DNA of 64,000 nucleotides. It comes from Leptobrachium leishanense (lineage: Eukaryota > Chordata > Amphibia > Anura > Megophryidae). Each line of letters starts with the position of its first letter. Position 1 is the stretch's first letter. The translations under genes and the position numbers were made by a program. Positions 59,791 to 64,000 of this stretch are shown here, one piece after another. The DNA lies in assembly GCA_009667805.1 (NCBI GenBank), contig RXON01001631.1, positions 59,478-123,477 of the forward strand. The letters run 5' to 3'. Under the pieces are notes generated by a model. The model was not told the DNA's origin, made no database searches, and was given only the letters and a program-made list of their open reading frames with translations.

Positions 59791-62700
59791 CATAATATAT
59801 GATTTCTTCTTGTATATCGAATAATTTTATCTCCCATTGAGAGACAGTTTTTTTCTTTTTCCTCTTAATTTTTTATTTTTATTTTCTTGCGCGCTGCTGC
59901 CATTTTTTCTTTATTTTTTTGCGGCATGTGTTTGCGCGCTGATTCTAAAGGATTTGCTAACGTTTTTTTCTTTCAGATTGCATGTTGTTTTTGTTTTATA
60001 TTTTATTTTGTTTCTGGCCATTGATTGCGTCTGTTTATTTAAATGTTTGTCTTTACTAACTATTAATATATGTGTTTATCTTTGATGTTTTGTATTTCGT
60101 AGTTTTGATATTATGTTTTTTATATGTAATTTATGTATAGGGACTGCTTCTCTTAAACGAGGTTGCTTTGTTTCAGTCTTTACTGCCTTGCCTCGTGTAA
60201 AAAAAAAAAAAAAAAGCACAGGAAATGGAGACAATAGGGCTTTACTTTTACAGTGACTTTCAAAAGCGCCTGCTAACTTTTTTCTCTTTCTCATACATTC
60301 ATTTTTTCTCTCTTTGTTCTTTTTTTATATAATTAAAAAAAACCTCTTTATTTGTAATGTATAATGTTATTATGTGTTTGTATAAGGATTTTGTTTTCTT
60401 TGAATGCTAGTAGTCTTTTAGCAGTGCAAGTTGGATAATGGAATATGTAGTTATTTTTGTTGTTCTGTGAGTATCTATTTGGGATAATTGAACAGTATAT
60501 ACAAATGACATGTGTCTAATGCCTTGAATGACTGTAGTAGCAGTTGAATTCTGGAGCTGTTAGTGCTTTATAAAACTGTAACTGTAACTGTTGTGAAATT
60601 GGGCGCGGTTTGAGTGCTTCGGCGTGCGTACAGTAGTGGAACAGAAGAAAGTAATTATGGGAGCTGGATTTACTGTAAATGGATTATAAGTTGATGTATG
60701 ATATATATATAAAAAAAGTAGTGTATCAAGGTGATGGGCTCAAAGTTATACATTTTCCCAAGAGAGGCGTGGTCGGTTATTTTCCTCTGGTCTTTGTTTG
60801 AGTCCAGCACTAAGGGATTGACCACACCTTAATATAGGTTATATGTTTTGCCAAAATGGCTGACTGAGATCATTTACAGTTTTGTAACTTGTATAATGGA
60901 ATATATATATGTAGGTTCATGTTTGGTTGTTTGGAATCTAAGAGGATGAAGTGATATAAAGCTGAAGGATTTGAGTGAAAGTTTAAAGGAAAGCGCCTAC
61001 AGGTTTAGTAGCGCTGTACAAAGGAATTTAGGCAGATTTCAAATAAGAGAAGGTCGTTTTTTGGTTTTATTTTAGTTGACTAAGGGAGATGGAAGGTTGT
61101 AGTTTGGTATCTGAGTATTATTTGATTTGTTTTCTTTTTCTGCAGTGGTAGCCAGATGTCTAGTTTTATTTTTTTTTTGCTGTCTGATGTTTTTGTCTTT
61201 TGGTGTGAAGTGCAATAGCGTATAACTATACCTCCATTGAATATTCTTGGAGGGAATAAAACAGGTTGTAAAATAGCTGCACAAACACCTCACGTTTGAA
61301 TGTTTGTTTTTAACCAATATCCTTAAAAAAGATTATTGATGTTTATTAAGAATCTTTTTCTCTGAGTTTCCTCTGAGAACTTTGTGCTAATTAACGCGTC
61401 AAGTTTTAAACATGCCCTTCTATACTTTCTTTCCCAGTTCATGATATTTTTGTTGTGTTTTTTTATTTGAATTGAAGTTCACATTCTTTTCCTAGTCTCC
61501 TCCATTTTGTCTCACTCATGACCCCTCCTCTCCTCCGTGTTGTCTCACTCATGACCACTCCTTTTCTTTGTGTCCAAAAATGTGTTGCATTTTTTTTTCT
61601 CCATTTTAAAAGTATTTTAACCATATGAATTTTAAAGTTTTTTACAGGTTAATAATACATTTTTTTTCCAAGTTTTTATTTTAGGTGAAAATTACCCATG
61701 CATGCCAACTTTGCTCAAGCTAGATGGAAGATTATGTGATACCAATATTGATAAAGCTGTTGGAATTGAAGGAAATTTACTCAAACACATTATCATTTCA
61801 CATTGCAATGTTACATCAACCGGATAATAAGGAATTATCAGACACCAGGCAATAAAACAATCCTAATTTATCGACAACTCATCAATAAATCATGTGATTA
61901 AAGAAGATCATTGATTTGGAAATAAAACTTAAGACATATCAGTTTACAAAACTGTTATTTTCAACCAGTAAGACAGAAGACAAAGAAAGAAGATAATGTA
62001 TTTTTATATTCTGATGTCGTCTAAGTGATAATTATTTTGTGTCTTTTATTATTTTATATTTTATTATTTTTGTTGTTTAGTTACAATCAATATTGTTCAA
62101 ATTCCCTGACATATTTAGGATTACTGGAGATCACATCCAATTAAAATTAGAGTTAATTAATGTATTTAGGAACATATAATTTAATGCATTTGCATGCATA
62201 CGTTTCATGACATATATAGTGGTAAATGGAAAGTTTTAATTCGATAAAATTAATGCTGTTTTTATTTTTTTTGATTTCATTTGAGGATTGGTGTGTTTTA
62301 TAAACGCCAGGTTTGTTTCAAAACACCGAACAAGACTGAATAGGATAGTAATTAAAAAAAAAAAAAAAATTATTATATTTAATAAAGGGTGGAGTATGCA
62401 CTTCGGCTATTTCCCTTTTGAGCCAAAGTTGCGTATATATATTTTTCTCTAACAATGAGTCAGAAGTAGTATAATTTTTTTTATTGCGTGAGGCCGACAG
62501 GCTTCGCGGGGACATTTTGAAATTTATTATCTGTGTCTCTTCTTGTGTAAATTAACATTTTTATTGTTTTCGTGCATTTGAGAGTGACAATGAATGAATG
62601 GATGTATATGATTAGCGGGGTATACCATATTTTCTTTTCTTTTTTCTTTTCTTTATTGTTGCTAAAACCATATCACATCATCAAGAAACCTGACAGTCAC

Positions 62701-63400
62701 AATGACTGAATATGGAACGAATCATGGACATTTTGTGTCAAGGTCAAAGGTCACAGGTAATAAGCAACCAGCGCAAAGAGACAGCTTGTTCAGGAGTCCC
62801 TATGGTGGGAGCTCTGATGACATTCAATGATTATGCGTCTCAAGCTGGGATGTTAAAAAAAAAAAGACCACACCTTGATCTCGCACTGCGGACTACGGTA
62901 TTAGATTATGGAATATTATTTTTTTATTTAATCCCCTAGATAAGTGTGAGAAAGGATTTAATTTGTGAAAATGAGAATGTATTTCTTGAATGTGTGTATG
63001 AATGCAGGTGTGTATGCGTTTTGTGGAGTGAAGCTGAACATAGGAAAACACACAGATATAGATCTGACTCATGTTGATTTATTAGGTAAATGAACTTATA
63101 CATTCAAGTTATTATACTTTTCTTGTTCGGTGAATTATATTTTGGGAAATGGGAATAAATAGTTATTTAAGGTCTAGATTAGGTATTTTTGCCTACGCTC
63201 CAAATGTGGTTCGCTGGAAGAGTGAATCTAGATAGATAAGTGTATTTTATGCTCATAAAGGGCATCCTTGGGGAATCCTTTTCGTATATCATGCAGGTAT
63301 TAGGCGAGGATACTATGGCCCCAGGTATAATTAGTTTAATTGTCTAGTTTGTTTCATCCATTTTTGTGATCACGATTGTATATGTGATCAATGAGACGAT

Positions 63401-63867
63401 TGAAAGGTATTTTAATATGATAGGTAGTTTTTAATTTTTGCATTAGTGTGAAATCCCCCCTCCTTTTTCCAGCATGGTGTCTGTTCAATTTCGTTTCCTC
63501 TCGAGGCTAGTCAGCGGGGTGATGGAAATAGATATCCTGTGTTGACTTAGAATGCCCGCGAAATCTTTGTTACATGATGTAGAAATGTATCTGCTCTGAT
63601 TGGTTGTTGTATCACATTCCTATGTTGGGAGTGAAAACTGCAGGAAGTTTTTATGTATGTATAACGAACATTTCTATTGGATGATTGAAACAATAAACCA
63701 ATCTGACAGACCACGGACTGATCAGATGCTAATCTGCCATATCTCGGTGTGGTTGGGTCTGTCGTCTCCTCTGATCAGAGTCGCGCAGCGCCTTACTTCA
63801 TTTTTGATATATAAGAAGAAACTTGAAAAAGGTTTATGGTAATTATAATGGAAATTAGAACTTAACA
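63401..63867 (+). repeat. 3' LTR of the coding-free element
   Basis: 467 bp direct copy of 58702-59169, followed by the caaag duplication. Confidence 0.9.
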
Positions 63868-63872
63868 CAAAG

Positions 63873-64000
63873 TTCTGTGCCTTACAACACAGCCCCACAT
63901 ACAGGAATACACCACCTCGACGAAACCGTGACGAAAATAAATATGTGGTGTATCCCTTTCAGGCACACACAGAATTATGCATCCTGGTGTCTCTAAGGTC
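63873..64000. other. Right edge, unassigned
   Basis: Flanking DNA with a short inverted repeat (acaccacctc ... gtggtgta). No gene is seen. Confidence 0.4.

Larger units (their letters stand above)
58702..63867 (+). mobile_element. LTR element without coding capacity (LARD-like)
   Basis: Two direct LTRs (58702-59169 and 63401-63867) are flanked by caaag on both outer sides (58697-58701 and 63868-63872). The LTRs start TGAAAGG and end ACTTAACA and differ by about five substitutions and one indel by eye. A tRNA-Leu-like primer site follows the first LTR. The 4.2-kb interior is AT-rich with no frame over 82 codons, no Gag/Pol motifs and no evident polypurine tract. A CR1 tail has inserted at 59566. 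It must be mobilised in trans. Confidence 0.88.

Overview
The window is vertebrate nuclear DNA, most likely from an amphibian (anuran-type) genome. The spliced host gene is clearly vertebrate. The repeat mix also fits: Penelope-like elements with hammerhead-like motifs, L1/Tx1, L2 and CR1 LINEs, Tc1 elements, hAT, Harbinger-like and piggyBac-like DNA transposons, and Ty3/Gypsy plus other LTR elements. Assignment to amphibian is an inference; assignment to vertebrate is firm.

The only host gene I can support is MED19 (Mediator subunit 19), on the + strand. Five coding exons are visible: 9347-9469, 17113-17246, 26733-26820, 26915-27012 and 30093-30149. Splice sites and phases are consistent throughout, and an AATAAA signal lies at 30199. 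The 5' exon (N-terminal proline/glycine-rich part) is not recognisable and probably lies upstream of the window. Its introns (7.6, 9.5, 0.09 and 3.1 kb visible) are filled with transposable elements.

Upstream and intronic part (1-30 kb). A minus-strand retroposon (548-7791, flanked by a long target-site duplication) is split by a Penelope-like element with inverted terminal repeats, a TTAA-flanked MITE, a CR1 tail and a Tc1 transposon. Intron DNA then holds nested inverted repeats, an L1 tail split by a non-autonomous LTR element, an unusual array of roughly 150-bp monomers, a Harbinger-like element, a second Tc1 copy, further copies of the retroposon, a CR1 tail and several MITEs.

Downstream part (30-58 kb). 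This is an archaeological stack. A minus-strand L1 (about 31.9-49.5 kb) contains an ORF1-only L1 (35636-47821), which contains a second retroposon (37451-47455), which contains a young Ty3/Gypsy element (37934-46340). The Gypsy element encodes a PNMA-like Gag and a nearly complete Pol, and its two 1084-bp LTRs are in inverted orientation. Next to it an L2 LINE is split by another ORF1-bearing retroposon, which carries two abutting hAT transposons.

The last 5.3 kb (58702-63867) is a complete-looking LTR element with a 5-bp target-site duplication, a tRNA-Leu-type primer binding site and nearly identical LTRs, but no coding capacity.

The most notable observations are the inverted-LTR Gypsy element, its PNMA-like Gag with a canonical -1 slippery heptamer, the recurring small-ORF motif in an unclassified retroposon family, the coding-free LTR element, and four hammerhead-like motifs.
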